Under the pieces are notes generated by a model that had not been told where the DNA came from, made no database searches, and saw only the letters and a program-made list of their open reading frames with translations. A stretch of DNA of 64,000 bases from NCBI RefSeq assembly GCF_030247185.1, contig NC_080570.1, forward strand, positions 1,798,001 to 1,862,000, in the 5' to 3' direction. The translations under genes were made by a program, and so were the position numbers. This document shows, one piece after another, positions 1-10,399 of this stretch. This DNA is from Malaya genurostris. Its lineage: Eukaryota; Arthropoda; Insecta; Diptera; Culicidae. Within the stretch, counting starts at the first letter, position 1. Each line of letters begins with the position of its first letter.

Positions 1-165
1 AAAAGCAGTTAAAGCATCGGATTATGAAGGAGTAGGCCATAATGAAACACATACCCAAACACAAGGTGAGTGACCAATATATCAAGGCCAATAGATTACT
101 ATATTTAATAATTTATTAGAGCTTAATGCATTGAAATATTGAACGTCATTTTAACGAAGCGTGTT

Positions 166-290
166 ATATTATATTGTACTATATTATATTATATTATATT
201 ATGTTATATTATATTGTATTATATTATATTATATTATGTTATATTATATTATGTTATATTATATTATATCATATTATATTATATTATGTT
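166..290. repeat. (TTATA)n pentanucleotide microsatellite
   Basis: Tandem 5-bp unit TTATA with scattered G or C substitutions, about 125 bp. It creates a false 65-residue open frame of Ile-Leu-Tyr repeats, which is not a gene. Confidence 0.95.
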
Positions 291-633
291 TTTTTTATTC
301 AATAGTATAATATATATTTTTAGGCACACTGCTTAAGCTCTAAGATGTCAAGGGTATTTTCAAATCTTAATTAACGACTAACTTGAAACTAGAATAGTAT
401 CATTAGATTATGTCGTCTCGAGCTTTCGAAAAAAGCTTTTAGCTGGCGTTCGGCAGTGGTCGGTGAATTTAATATTGCATGACTTCAAGATAGCGCTATC
501 TATGGCCGCTTCCTTTCGGTTCGTGTGGGTCCGCGGGAAACACTACCAGGCTACGAAGGCCCGGCGGGCGCATGCTGGTCATCGACTGGAGCGTAGGACC
601 GTAGGCGGTGATGGTGATGGTACGAAGAGAATG
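291..633. other. Spacer between two pentanucleotide arrays
   Basis: About 340 bp of non-repetitive sequence. The second half (about 480-620) is distinctly GC-richer than its surroundings, but I recognise no gene or transposon in it. The array resumes at both sides, so this could be an old insertion into one longer (TTATA)n tract. Confidence 0.4.
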
Positions 634-853
634 AAAAAATATTATATTATGTTATATTATATTATATTGTATTGTATTATATTATATTATACTATATTAT
701 ATTGTATTTTATTATATTATATTATATTATATTATATTATATTGTATTATATTATATTATATTATATTATATTATATTATGTTATGTTATATTATATTAT
801 ATTATATTGTATTGTATGGCATTATATTGTATGGTAGTATATCATAATATAGT
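634..853. repeat. (TTATA)n pentanucleotide microsatellite, second array
   Basis: Same unit as the first array, about 220 bp, with sporadic GTTAT and TTGTA variants. Degenerate continuation follows to about 1,085 (TATTATATTA words mixed with unique AT-rich sequence). Confidence 0.93.
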
Positions 854-1088
854 TTAGTTCAGTTTTCTTGACGTGAGAGACTCTCAGCCGGAGACTGGTT
901 CTTTTATGTATGGTGCAGTATATTATATTACACTGTATATTATTGAAACATACTATACTAGATTGCATTATAGTATATTATATTATTTAATCATGTATTG
1001 AAGTACATTTCATTTAAATATATTTATATATTCTATTATATTGCATTACATTGTATTATATTATATTGATATTGATATAAAACATTTA
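854..1088. repeat. Degenerate AT-rich tail of the pentanucleotide array
   Basis: AT-rich sequence with interrupted TATTATA words, most clearly at 918-940 and 1,020-1,075. It looks like an eroded part of the same microsatellite. Confidence 0.6.
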
Positions 1089-1424
1089 TTATGGGGACGT
1101 AATGGGAGGGAGCATCAGGGCATCGGACGAATTGATGACTGGACGAGGGACTGTGGATAGCCAGCCCAAGTCACTTGAAGGAAACTTGTTTCCTTCTGAA
1201 GGTTTGACATGAATCTTCGCGCCCTTCTCAAACAAACCATCAGGCGGGTTCAAGCATGTAAAGCGATATGCTTCACCCATGCACTGGATATTATGGTTGG
1301 AAGAGCATCTTTTATTCCCGCGGAATATGTGTAAGTGACTCTGCTGATATATCCGCCCAACCCTTTTTGTTCGCTTTTCGATAACAGCTATAATAAGAAG
1401 GTGAATGGGTGAACTGTATCGGGT
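1089..1424 (-). other. Unrecognised 112-codon open frame, possibly a gene fragment
   Basis: A stop-to-stop minus-strand frame of 112 codons. Its first internal Met is at 1,280, leaving 63 codons. The C-terminal half has a balanced composition (MGEAYRFTCLNPPDGLFEKG and onwards, rich in Pro, Ser, Gly and Lys) that looks more protein-like than the surrounding translations. I do not recognise a family. No convincing start lies at the upstream stop, so if real it would be an exon or the remains of a transposon gene. It ends just before the AT-rich array. A chance open frame is equally possible. Confidence 0.2.
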
Positions 1425-1499
1425 CTACTGTAAGTCTACCCGCATCCACTGGCAAGACCTTGAACTGATGGTGGCTTCACTTCACATCACATCACATCA

Positions 1500-1990
1500 C
1501 ATGTTTTTTTTTCTCATATAGAAAGGCTATGCAATCACTGTGAAAATCGACTTTACCACCGTGGCCCGGAGGGCCGAGTGTCATATACCATTCGACTCAG
1601 TCCGCCGAGATCACAAAATGTCTGTGTGTGTATGTGTTTTTTGTACGTGACAAATAATGTCACTCAATTTTCTCAGAGAGGGCAAAATCGATTTTCACAA
1701 ACTCAGATTCAAATGAAAGGTCTTCTGGCCTCACACAAGTTTCATTTGGATCCGATTTCCGGTTCCGGAATTACAAAGAAATATGTGCAAATTTATGAAA
1801 ACATACGAACTCCATTTTCTCGGAAATTTCTTAACCGATTTTCACAAACTAAGGAGCAAGTAAAAGGTGCTGAAATTCTTTTAAAAGTCTCAAATAAACT
1901 GATTCAGATCGGACTTCCAGTATTACAGTGCGATTAGTGAAAATTTCCAATTTCATGAGCATTTTTTCACAAGCGATAGAAGATACAAGA
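1500..1990 (+). repeat. Dispersed repeat family R1 (TTTGTGAAAATCGG / CCGGAACCGGAAG type)
   Basis: Begins with AAGGCTATGCAATCACTGTG and GGCCCGGAGGGCCGAGTGTC, then a TGTGTG stretch, TTTTCTCAGAGAGGGC, ACAAACTCAGATTCAAATG and CCGATTTCCGGTTCCGG. The same order of words occurs in reverse at 6,640-7,185, which shows that this is a dispersed repeat and not unique sequence. From memory, sequences of this kind are abundant in Aedes-type genomes. Its full-length parent element is not determinable here. Confidence 0.75.
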
Positions 1991-2464
1991 ATACCGTGCA
2001 AATCACTTGTTACCTATGACAATCAGATGGCCACATGTCAATATTGCCAAAAAGCTGTTCACTACGGTAAGCCTTGTGATGAACCGGACAAGGAGACAAT
2101 TATACCAAAGGACAACGGTGCTTCCTTTACACCAACCCCAAGCAACCCCAGTACACCTGTGACAGTCACCAACAACAGGGAAGTATCCCCTTCAACGAAA
2201 CCATCCAACGTAACCCCTATAGAACAAAGTACACCAGCTGCAGTTAACAGCTTACCATCCAACCAACCAGCAACTGCAACCAATGTACAACAAGGCGCAT
2301 CTACAGTAAATAGCAACGAAATCAACAGCAATACCACGGCAATGGATGATGAGACGAACCACGAACAAACTGCCCCTCAATCCTCGCAGGAGGAAAATGG
2401 AAGCTCATCTCCCCCTAGAAAAAGGGTGACAACGAGATTCAATACAAAAAAAAATTTATCTTAA
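1991..2464 (+). pseudogene. Gag-like ORF1 fragment of a non-LTR retrotransposon, with one CCHC zinc knuckle
   Basis: The open frame 1,928-2,464 (178 codons) has a retroelement-like part from about residue 22 onward. Residues 37-50 read CQYCQKAVHYGKPC, an exact C-x2-C-x4-H-x4-C zinc knuckle (C37, C40, H45, C50), the nucleic-acid-binding module of ORF1/Gag proteins. After the knuckle comes a long low-complexity tail rich in Ser, Thr, Pro, Asn and Gln, ending with a basic stretch (PPRKRVTTRFNTKK), as often seen at the end of insect non-LTR ORF1 proteins. The N-terminal 21 residues come from the neighbouring R1 repeat. An ORF1 would normally be 400-500 residues with more than one knuckle, so this is a 5'-truncated remnant. 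No ORF2 follows. Confidence 0.7.
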
Positions 2465-3136
2465 AACTCAGCTAAATCGGCCACGTAAAGCTTGTACGCA
2501 AATAGGCCTGAAAAAAATATCTTTTTTAAATAAAAACGAGGTGCACATTTTTATAAAAAATCACTGTTAAATTCATCTAATTGGCATATCCTTTTATTTA
2601 GTGAAAGCACCGATAACAGTAAAGAAAAGCTTCAAAAACGGAAGCTCTTTTTGATTTCTCAGCAACGGTTAAGCCGATTTTCACAAATTATGATTCAAAT
2701 TAAGGCTCTCATTGTCCTCAAGAGATACTGAGCAATTTCAACCAGATCTCACTTCCGGTTCCGAAAAGATTGTCAAAAGATTCTAATCGTCATTCAAAAT
2801 GACGATGCAAAACTGGTACGCGTCGGTACGTGCGGCTTTGCTCCGTTCGCAGCGTGCTTCTCTTCAGTTTCGTATAGCGTGAAGCATTGCCACATTCAAA
2901 TCTATATTTTTCAGGTGAAAAACATGCTAATTTGTAAATTATTTAGTTAATTTGTACCTACTTGTTAGTATTATCAAAAAAGTACACTTATCTCATATAA
3001 AAAAATTATGCAATAACTTGAAAAAATGACTGGTGCAGATTGGCGCGGAAGACTAAGTGTGTCATTCATAAAATAAAAAATCTGATAGTCCCATAGGTTG
3101 CTATTGAATTTCATCCTGCTTTTATAGGGTAAAGTG
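2465..3136 (+). repeat. R1-type repeat fragments downstream of the gag remnant
   Basis: About 2,650-2,800 carries the R1 words GATTTTCACAAATTATGATT and TCACTTCCGGTTCCG. About 3,080-3,130 carries TAGTCCCATAGGTTGCTATT. The stretch 2,465-2,640 may be the end of the retroelement ORF1 region; 2,810-3,050 shows nothing I recognise. Confidence 0.5.
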
Positions 3137-3379
3137 CAGAGATGCCAGGTAAAAATTTCAAATATCGTCAGACTGGGTTGCAAAAGTCTGTATATCGAAA
3201 GAAAAATCTGCAGTTTGCAAGTATGATACGCTAAACTGACTTGACCAGCAAAAAAAAAACAGGTTGCGACAAAAAGTCTGTAAATTTTGACGAAAGTCTG
3301 CGAAAAACTAGATTTTCGGAAGTCTGCACAACAAAAAATGTCTGCAGCACTAGACAAATTTGCAGATCTGGCATCTCTG
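3137..3379. mobile_element. hAT-like MITE (243 bp) with 8-bp target duplication
   Basis: The ends are inverted repeats: CAGAGATGCCAG at 3,137-3,148 and CTGGCATCTCTG at 3,368-3,379. The 8-bp word GTAAAGTG sits directly on both sides (3,129-3,136 and 3,380-3,387), a perfect target-site duplication. An 8-bp duplication with ends starting CAG is the signature of the hAT superfamily. The interior has several GTCTG(C/T) words and no coding capacity, so it is a non-autonomous element. It landed in an R1-type repeat: TATAGGGTAAAGTG matches the word TATAGGATAAAGTGTG at about 3,708. Confidence 0.85.
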
Positions 3380-3387
3380 GTAAAGTG

Positions 3388-4606
3388 TGTTTAAAATTGC
3401 ACACCATCATTTAGAGCGACAATGCAAAAGATAGAATTCCGTTTTTTAAATTTGGCTCAAAACTGATTGATAGGCTATATTAGTTACTTACTAAACGAAC
3501 CGATTTCAGCTATACTGGTTCCAAGGTACCGGTTCCAGAAGTACTGGAAATAGTGGTCAAAAACTCTAAACCATGACTCACTCAATTTTCTCAGACATCC
3601 TTTGCACGATTTCCACAAACTAAGGCTCAAATTAAAGTTCCTATAGTCTCATAGGTTGCTGTTTATTTTAATCCTAATCCGACTTCCGGTTTCAGAACTA
3701 TAGGATAAAGTGTGTTGAATCATTTAGGGCGACGATGCAAAAAGAAATTCTTTAGTAACTTGAAATATCTTAGAAAACAAACTTTCTTTGGCTATACTGA
3801 TATCGGTTTCTGGTTCCGGAAGTAGTAGTCAAAAATTCCAAAACGAAACTCACATCAATTTCTCTGATATGGTTTGAGATAATAATTGAAGGAACCCAAA
3901 TCAGGGAAACAAGGTGGGTGGGTAAGTAATCGAAACACTAAACCGTTGATTTCAATCATGGTAGCGATGCTCATATGCTTCTGGTACGGTCATTTCACAG
4001 CAATTTCGTTCCTCAATCGCTCCATTAATGCACGAAAATACTTGCACTCCTGTTTTCAAGTAGTCCTCCAAAAAATGGTATACTTGTAGATGGCAATCCC
4101 ATCAAACCGACATCATGATCTTTCCGACCCATTAAGTCTCCTTTAGGCACTCGTGCCGACTTCAGTCTACTGTACGATAGTCATGCTGTTCTCTAGCATA
4201 TAATAATAAATTCTGCCAAACATGTATTCGAAGTGCGCTTGCGTTCGACTTTCTAGTTCTACATAAGTATGGCATACTCGCGCACTTTTTCTACCCAATC
4301 ATCCAGTACAATTTGATGTATTATTAATATTATTGTCGTTTAATTTGCCCCTCCATTTTATGCAGTTTTGGATTGATTTCAGCCCCAAAATATTCATCAC
4401 ACAATTTTGTTTCTGTTTCTGATTTCGGGAGGAGCCAGGATCCCTCGGGCCCTCCCCTATGGGTACGTGTCTGGTTGTATTGCTTATGCCTTCTCATCGG
4501 TCAACATTGTTCGTACTTTCGATTGAAGAACTTGATCCGATCTAGCATGAACGTAAAATAATTTGTCAAGCTCGAACAAGGCCAAGATTATCAGGAAAAA
4601 AAACTG
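3388..4606. other. R1 repeat fragments followed by unrecognised DNA
   Basis: R1 words are visible at about 3,500-3,550 (TACCGGTTCCAGAA), 3,590-3,730 (TTTCCACAAACTAAGGCTCA, CGACTTCCGGTTTCAG) and 3,780-3,870. From 3,900 to 4,606 I see no gene, repeat unit or terminal repeats. Confidence 0.5.
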
Positions 4607-4815
4607 TTTTAATCCACCTAGTGGTGTAATGACGTCTTTCTCATAATATTCTTAACATCATAAATATTACTGTGGAGTTTGCAAAAACAACTGTTTATTG
4701 AAAAGAAATAGGACAGTTTGCTCGGAGTTATTCAAACAAAATCTATAAATCCTGTTTAACCTGTAGCTCTTGAACCGGAAGTAGAATTCACAACAAATTC
4801 AGGAATTCCGTATGA
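4607..4815 (+). repeat. Dispersed repeat R2, copy 1 (CCACCTAGTGGTG type)
   Basis: Starts with TTAATCCACCTAGTGGTGTA and runs through ATCATAAATATTACTGTGGA to a CCGGAAGTAGAATTC word. It matches 61,665-61,875 in the same orientation and the same order. A short third trace in opposite orientation (ACACCACTAGGTGGGTTAAG) lies at about 39,281-39,300. Confidence 0.75.
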
Positions 4816-4904
4816 AGCAAAGCGGTAACCGTTTCGTGTTCTTTATAGCGAGTACAAAAAAAAAGAACAAAGCACGTATCGTTGTGTTTTCTTCTTCCAC
4901 GTTG

Positions 4905-5200
4905 CACGTATCGATGTTGTATTGTCTGCTGGGAACTGGAATTATACCAATAAAAGACGATGAAACAAATGTGACATTCGAGTACAAATCTTTGCCAGAC
5001 AACAATATTATACGCTATGAGACGAGCAACTATTGAACCAGCCCGAGACAATAATTGTAGTTGGGGAAAAATTGGTAAAAAAATATGATCTAGCAAGCTA
5101 TTTGTGGCTGCGGTAAAATTTCGCAACGTTAGATAACAACTATTTCAATGAACAGCGAAAAACACGTCAAGTAATATTTACAGGGTTGCTACGAAAAAAA
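4905..5200 (+). pseudogene. Decayed DD37E-type (Tc1/mariner) transposase fragment
   Basis: Codons around 4,958-5,035 read KDDETNVTFEYKSLPDNN, which lines up with MDDETYVKLDYKSLPGAQ in the better preserved transposase at 17,702-18,606. Further on, about 5,094-5,180 reads QAICGCGKISQR..ITTISMNSEK, matching QAICSCGKISKPFITTASMN of the same protein. Stop codons and frameshifts separate the two blocks. The piece covers the first catalytic Asp region but not the second Asp or the Glu. It directly follows the R2 repeat and shows no terminal repeats of its own. Confidence 0.75.
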
Positions 5201-5565
5201 ATCAAATTCAAAACGCGCGAAATTCGCGATTCATTTTAATTCTCCATTGTTTTCGATGTCCTTAGTAAATACTTTCTGATATACCGAAAATGTAAGTCAA
5301 AATATAATTGCAATTTTGTGACTTTGAAAGAAGCTAAACAGATTTCGGCGAAGACAATTTTTTAGCTTCAATATTATCTTGCTCGGCATGGTTTTCCTTC
5401 TCGGTTAGCAGAATTTTAATGTAGGCCTGTTCAAAATGATATGATTTAATCATTTGAATTTCAGTTTAAATTATTTATCGCCTCCTGTTTAGCTTTTGTT
5501 TTCTGAGACAGTACCTTCTCTTGTTGTCGAATTTTACTTTGAATATCTTTCTTTTCCTCCTCATC
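5201..5565. other. AT-rich stretch without recognisable features
   Basis: No open frame, repeat unit or terminal repeats seen. Confidence 0.4.
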
Positions 5566-6640
5566 TTTTATTATTTTATTCTTTTATTTGGAGCAGGGAT
5601 AAGCCTACTGGAGTTAGTTTCTGTCAAACTTGCTCTCCAGCAGGCATAAAACCTCCTCATCTTTTGCTACAATCATCCAAATGATACACTTCCTTAAATC
5701 TAGTGCTTCTATAGTAACTAAATCTAATGAGACAATAACATGAGGTACGATGTCTTAAAAACATTACGTGGTAAATGAAAGTCGAAAGAATTGAAACACT
5801 TGTCTATAACTAGTTCTAACAATCCGAAGAAAAAAATATCATCGAAGATTACGACGTCGAATGTCAAATTGTAGCAATTGCAATTGCTCTTCAAACATCG
5901 CGACGGACACCTGAAAAATCGAGATATCTCCATGGAAGACGTCGGAGAGCGAATCGGACAAATTTGCATTGAATCGCTTCATTGCGCAATACAAAGCTTA
6001 CAAGCAATGTAAATCAGAGAATTTTTTAGTAACGCGGAAAATAAATCCTAATAGCTTAAGAGGCTTTGGAAATAGTAAACTCGATGTGCTGCTTAAAATT
6101 CAACTTGGAATCCAGAAGAACACCCAGGTCCTTAACAGACGATGTGCGTTCGAGAACAGTAAAAGTGAAATATTATAGTCGAACTTGAATTCAGACTTTT
6201 TGCGACTAAAAGAGATGACGGAGCAGGCATTTAGAACCATTTTGCTGATGTTACACCAATTAGTTAAATTTTCCAACTGTTCTTGTAGGAACTCTGTCAG
6301 TCATTTATAGATTTGATCATATGAATAATTTTAAAGGCATCGGCGAACGATAGTTTCAAACAGTTGATCGAAAAATTTAGGTCGTTGAGATACAATAAAA
6401 TTATAAACGGTCCAAGGTGACTTCCTTGAGGCACTTCAGAGGTAACAGAAAATCAGTTAGATATGATCGAAGCCAATTCAAAAATGATCCGTTAAATCCT
6501 AGTCTATTTAACTTGGAGATCGTTATGTGGTGATTGATTTTGTCGAACGCAGCAGCGAAATCGGAGAGCATAAAATCGAAATTTTGAGAAATCGAAATGA
6601 GTTCTATTTTTGAAGTTTTTCTTCACTACTTTCGGTGCTT
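5566..6640 (-). pseudogene. Decayed CR1/Jockey-group non-LTR reverse transcriptase (copy 1)
   Basis: Read on the minus strand, about 6,430-6,330 gives VPQGSHLGPFIILLYLNDL and LSFADAFKII, the core RT blocks; the usual catalytic pair FADD has become FADA. Downstream, about 5,960-5,900 gives FVRFALRRLPWRYLDF, a C-terminal motif of insect CR1/Jockey-type elements. The low-coordinate end (about 5,580-5,660, read in reverse GAGGTTTTATGCCTGCTGG) resembles the 3' end words of the other copies (55.3-56.2 kb and 61.6 kb). Several stops and frameshifts break the frame, so this is a dead 5'-truncated copy. Confidence 0.75.
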
Positions 6641-7185
6641 CCGGAACAGGAAAAGGGGGAATTAGTGGTGCCGAATTAAGTTTATATGATCACAAACTAA
6701 CAAGTTCTGCAAGCTAGAAGAATTTATCAGACAATTTTAAGGGCATGGAATCTGTTTTTAATTATCTTTCTTAAAAAATTCTCATGAAATTTGTAATTTT
6801 CCACTTATCACGCTTTAGTTCCGGAACCGGAAGTCGAATCCGAATAAAATGTTCTAAAATTTTTTAGGAAACCATTGGATCTTTCATTTGAAGCTTAGTT
6901 TGTGAAAATCGGGTTTTCTCTAATTTTCACGTATTGCTCTGTAACTCCGGAACCGGAATTCGGATCCAAATAAAGTTCAATAGCAAACTATGGGACTGTA
7001 CGACCTTTCATTTGAATCTTAGTTTGTGAAAATCGGTTCACCCATTTCGGAGAAAAGACATTTGCTCAGTTTGTCGAGCTGAGTCGAATGGTAAATGACA
7101 TTCGATCCTCCGGGGCTTGGTTCAAAAATCGGGTTTCACAGTGATTGCATAGTCTATCCATATGAGAAAGGCAAAACAGCGGTCA
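6640..7185 (-). repeat. Dispersed repeat R1, reverse orientation
   Basis: Carries GGAACCGGAAGTCGAATCCG, CTTTCATTTGAATCTTAGTT, TTTGTGAAAATCGGTTCACC, GAGTCGAATGGTAAATGACA and CACAGTGATTGCATAGTCTA in the reverse order of 1,500-1,990. Read on the minus strand it starts at the same place as that copy. Confidence 0.8.
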
Positions 7186-9316
7186 AAATTCGAGCTTACA
7201 ACTGGCATAGCATGGTTCCCTACTTCCTGAAACACCAACGCGATTGGAATTTTACTGAACTTTTCAAACCCACCTAATATTTCAATATATCTGTTGCATG
7301 AACTTGTCCTTGCATTGTCATGAATAACTCGAATACAGTCAGTTCCGCGGTTATGTCTCTGACATTAGCTACTCCTAGATTGATTTTCTCAATACCCACC
7401 TTATTGGAAGTAATATTTTTTCTTTCCTTTATTTCTAACCCTAATCCTAATCGCGGAAGAATCAAGTCTCTGATTCGTCCGTCCATCTAGGCGTTTATTT
7501 TTTTTGTGCTGTTCATCGTAATGCTCCATGCAACATTCCGACCCGACCATCACAAGTGAAAGACAGGTCAACTTATTCGCAATGATTAATGACAGGCAAT
7601 TTCGCACCACGCGTGGCGAATGGGGAAGCTCACATATACACACATACGCACGCACAATCCCCAGCCATCACCGTTGTGATTTTCCTTCGACCACGCATAA
7701 ATGGGAAAGTGATTCCCGGTAGCATCAGCATTACAATGGAGAATGGTAGACAGAGAAAAAAAAAGAAATAGGCAAAAACAACTTCCTGTTGCATGCGTTG
7801 TTTTTTTCTCGGAATCATCTTTCTCGGCTTGTGATTGTGGTTACGGGCAACAATCTGCCAAACATCGAAATTCGTCGATGCGATTGACGGAAAACGCAAA
7901 GATCCCTGATCTTCGGTTGTCAGCACAGTAGGCCATGGCACACTTGTCTGCGTCGCGTTACCGGGCGACAGCAACAGAAAGAAACTGATTTGTTGTCTTT
8001 ATCTCGGGTTGCTTTGTCGATTAATTATTTTCGGTGTCGATAATGGGCCCTGGCTGTGTGTTCGTGACATTCCGATCGGTTGCCCCATCAAGACTATTCC
8101 AGCTTCGAATGCGCTTGAAAGTGAAGTCAAGAAGACACGACCTACACGACCGGATGATTGATGGAGGCTCTCTGATCCATGATTTGTATGCTCAGTGCGT
8201 GGTCAAGAAATATTAATTAACTTTTCGGCCATACGACGACCACCCACCCACAAAGACTTCAGAAATAGTATAATTTGAATAAATATTTGCTCACGGTGTC
8301 CAATCCGATGATTGACATGTTTCTCGTAGTAATCACTCGACGAAGAGGCATTCTGAAATTCTGTTGACGACTCACCTGAAATGAAACGAAAACAAAGACA
8401 AAAGGTTATCTTCCGGGTACCGAACAAAGAAATATTATGAATTCATTCTAAGTTCTAGTTTGTTGGATTCTTTCAGCAAATACTATATTAATGAAAACAC
8501 ACAAAATTAAAATACTTTACGCGTTCGGATCTCCGACTGCCATGAGAGAAGGACAGACCGACCACAAAACGATTCCGAAGCAGAAAGCAGCTTCTTCCCA
8601 CACACCCAAACGGAAACAGTCCTCGAGAAGTTCGCTAAAATTCAAATTCTCAGACAGTTACTTCGTTTGTCTTCATATCTGCCATCACAGGGCCGTATTG
8701 TCTCTTGTGCATGGGCAAAAAGTCAATGCTCAAAGATCGTCTTACCCCTCGTCTCGGTCGTTTGATAGCTGCCCAAATGGAGTCAGTGCCTACTTGGTCG
8801 GAAGCACAGAAAACCAACCAACCGAGGGGCCTCTCGTCACGCACAGAAACAGTCGCCGGGCACAAATTTCAATTCCAAATATTATCATTTAATTTTCGGT
8901 TGGAAAAATAAACATTTTCCTTTAAATTATTATGCACGATCGAGGAAGGGAAAGTTCTCGACTTCATCAGATTCATTTGTATGTCAGGCGGGTGTGTGTT
9001 TCTCAATGCAGAAAAATAAAGTTTGTGGAAGGAAGAGGGAAGTCGTTTTTTTATGTAGAATGTGTGTGTGTGTCTTTTGCTAGTCATTGCTACCAAGCTT
9101 TGCGCATTGTCCGTTTTTTATGTTGTGTGTGTGTGTGTGTAATTTATGAATAGAATCACATGAGGCTCGAAACAATGTTATGTTTTGCCTCGAATCTACT
9201 CTGCTCATGTTACTGCAAAATAATTCGGCCTCATCTGTCCGACCGATGTGTTTGCGTAACAGAACTTATCATCAGAGATTTCTGACTTTCAAAACTCGCC
9301 TCTGTGAGAGGCTTTG
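7186..9316. other. Unique-looking island with one candidate exon
   Basis: No transposon motif recognised. The GC content is higher than in the flanking repeats. Short (GT)n runs lie at about 9,060-9,072 and 9,123-9,139. A candidate minus-strand exon lies at 8,295-8,375. The remaining open frames (60-130 codons on both strands) overlap each other heavily and show no family signature, so I do not call them. Confidence 0.45.
8295..8375 (-). CDS. Candidate 81-bp internal coding exon, unknown gene
   Basis: On the minus strand a strong pyrimidine tract and 3' splice site (TTTGTTTTCGTTTCATTTCAG, last base 8,376) precede 81 bp that read ESSTEFQNASSSSDYYEKHV and then NHRIGH. A GTGAGC 5' splice-site word follows at 8,294-8,289. 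The size is a multiple of three, so inclusion would keep the frame. The peptide is Ser-rich and balanced in composition, unlike the shadow frames around it. One complication is that the acceptor is followed by GTGAGT, so CAG|GTGAGT could also be read as a 5' splice site of a different exon. I do not recognise the protein. Transcript data would be needed to tell an exon from chance. Confidence 0.3.
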
Positions 9317-9625
9317 ATTCTAGTTGTACAGACTGGTCTCCAAGCTAGTATCACAGTATCCGAGTATGGGAAGTCTTGAAATAAAGAAAAAAACTTGGTA
9401 TGGATATTCTGTCGCGTAATTGAGACCTTTGGTTTCAACAGACTGAGCAGCAGTCAAATGATTTTTGTGATAATTTCTTGAAACGTCGAAATCTAGTCTC
9501 GTACCGATTTTTTTTCAGAAAAATATCGACTCTCTGGAACTTAAAAAAAATTGAGATTTCGAAAACCCAGTCGATTTGAAAAAATTTGAACATGGAACTT
9601 AGAACTAGGAATTGAACATTGTTGA

Positions 9626-10070
9626 TTGTTACATGCGTTACTTTTTTATGAGTTATAGGCGTTACGAAACGTCACATGCGTTATTTTTTAGTATGTTTTA
9701 TGTGCGCTACGAAGCGTTACATGCGTTAATTTTTTGTGAGTTATAGGCGTTACGAAACGTCACATGCGTTACATTGTAGTATGTGCTATGGACGTTACGA
9801 AGCGTTACATACGTTACTTTTTAGTATGTTTTATGGGTGTTACAAAGTTACATGCGTTACTTTTTTATGAGTTATAGGCGTTACGAAACGTCACATGCGT
9901 TACTGTTTAGTGTGTTTTATGGGCGTTACGAAGCGTTACATGCGTTACTTTTTATGAGTTATAAGCGTTACGAAGCGTAACATGCGCTACTTTTTAGAGA
10001 GTTATAGGCCTTACGAAGCGTTACATGCGTAGCTTTTTTGTGAGTTTAAGGCCTTATGGAACGCTACATG
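9626..10070 (+). repeat. Tandem array of about 45-50-bp units inside copy A
   Basis: Repeated words GTTACATGCGTTACTTTTT, GAGTTATAGGCGTTACGAAA and CGTCACATGCGTTA alternate about eight times. Two half-unit types (…TTTTTATGAGTTATAGGC… and …TTTAGTATGTTTTATGGGC…) alternate, so the higher-order unit is about 95-100 bp. The matching array in copy B is at 19,925-20,270. Confidence 0.85.
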
Positions 10071-10399
10071 TGGAGTACTTCAAAAAGTGAAACGGACTCG
10101 GGAGATAAAAATCAGGAACAGAGATCCGGGAGTTTAAAATTTGGATACGAAATTGGAATTATTTTGTTGGAAAAATTTTGAAATTAGAAATTTGAAATAT
10201 TGTCAGAAAGTAGTACCGCGATTGGAATCATATACATATTCCCGTCCTGGATTTTTCCGGCGGCAGATCTCGCCTGGATGTTCCGGAAGAAGAAGAAGAA
10301 GGATAATAAATTCCTTGAGAAGTATTTGGCTAAGGAAAAGACGCACATTTTTATTTCCTGGACGATTTTTTTGTAGCTTTATTAGATTTTTCATTATAG

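Noticed and set aside
139..857. Ile-Leu-Tyr-rich frames that could pass for membrane proteins
   Set aside because: By-products of the (TTATA)n microsatellite.
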